From the NCBI GenBank assembly GCA_003135495.1, contig PLBX01000355.1, positions 1 to 7,538 on the forward strand: 7,538 nt of DNA, written 5' to 3'. A program made the position numbers and the translations under genes. This DNA is from Acidobacteriaceae bacterium (lineage in GTDB: Bacteria; Acidobacteriota; Terriglobia; Terriglobales; Acidobacteriaceae). Below the pieces are notes generated by a model. That model saw only the letters and a program-made list of their open reading frames with translations. It was not told where the DNA came from and searched no databases. This document shows, piece after piece, positions 7,509-7,538 of this stretch (positions within the stretch are counted from its first letter, which is position 1; each line of letters begins with the position of its first letter).

Positions 7509-7538
7509 AAAAAAGGCATCCCGAACCATCGGGATGCC
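7509..7538. terminator. Strong intrinsic terminator at the right edge, probably bidirectional
   Basis: GGCATCCCGA (7515-7524) and TCGGGATGCC (7529-7538) form a perfect 10-bp stem with an ACCA loop. Six A residues (7509-7514) precede it, which become the U-tract for minus-strand transcripts. For the CoA-transferase transcript the T-run would lie just beyond the window. The A-tract side suggests that a convergent minus-strand gene may end next to it, outside the window. Confidence 0.85.

Overview
The window carries four protein genes and their control regions. It looks like chromosomal DNA of a mesophilic bacterium of moderate GC content. The best guess for the host is Acidobacteriota (Terriglobia/Koribacter-like). 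This rests on three things: the truncated radical SAM gene resembles membrane-spanning-lipid (Tes/Mss) enzymes known from that phylum, the sigma-54 activator is very PAS-rich, and the overall gene style fits. It is an inference from protein style, not from a marker gene. No RNA gene, CRISPR array, insertion sequence, integrase or phage gene is visible.

Layout. (1) 1-548, minus strand: the N-terminal 182 codons of a radical SAM enzyme that runs off the left edge. It has a rubredoxin-like Cys-rich region followed by the CxxxCxxC iron-sulfur motif, and it was missed by simple ORF calling because its stop lies outside the window. (2) 549-872: non-coding, no convincing gene. (3) 873-2105, minus strand: a PilT/PilU-family pilus retraction ATPase. 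(4) 2106-2418: a divergent control region with a candidate sigma-70 promoter overlapping a palindrome and a hairpin in the presumed leader. (5) 2419-5796, plus strand: an 1125-residue sigma-54 activator with six PAS domains, an AAA+ domain with GAFTGA, and a Fis-type DNA-binding domain. (6) 5797-5942: an intergenic region with a near-perfect CRP/FNR-family operator. (7) 5943-7481, plus strand: an acetyl-CoA hydrolase / succinyl-CoA:acetate CoA-transferase family enzyme. (8) 7509-7538: a strong hairpin terminator at the right edge.

How the parts may work together. The pilus ATPase gene and the sigma-54 activator are divergently transcribed from one shared 313-bp region, so coordinated regulation is possible but unproven. 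The activator has no receiver domain. It therefore probably senses small ligands, redox state or gases directly through its PAS array rather than through a phosphorelay. The CoA-transferase belongs to acetate/short-chain acyl-CoA metabolism, and its upstream CRP/FNR-like box suggests control by carbon or oxygen status. The radical SAM gene lies downstream of the pilus ATPase gene on the same strand, with a 324-bp gap and no clear terminator between them. The most notable item is this radical SAM gene, a candidate for making membrane-spanning (isodiabolic or tetraether-type) lipids.
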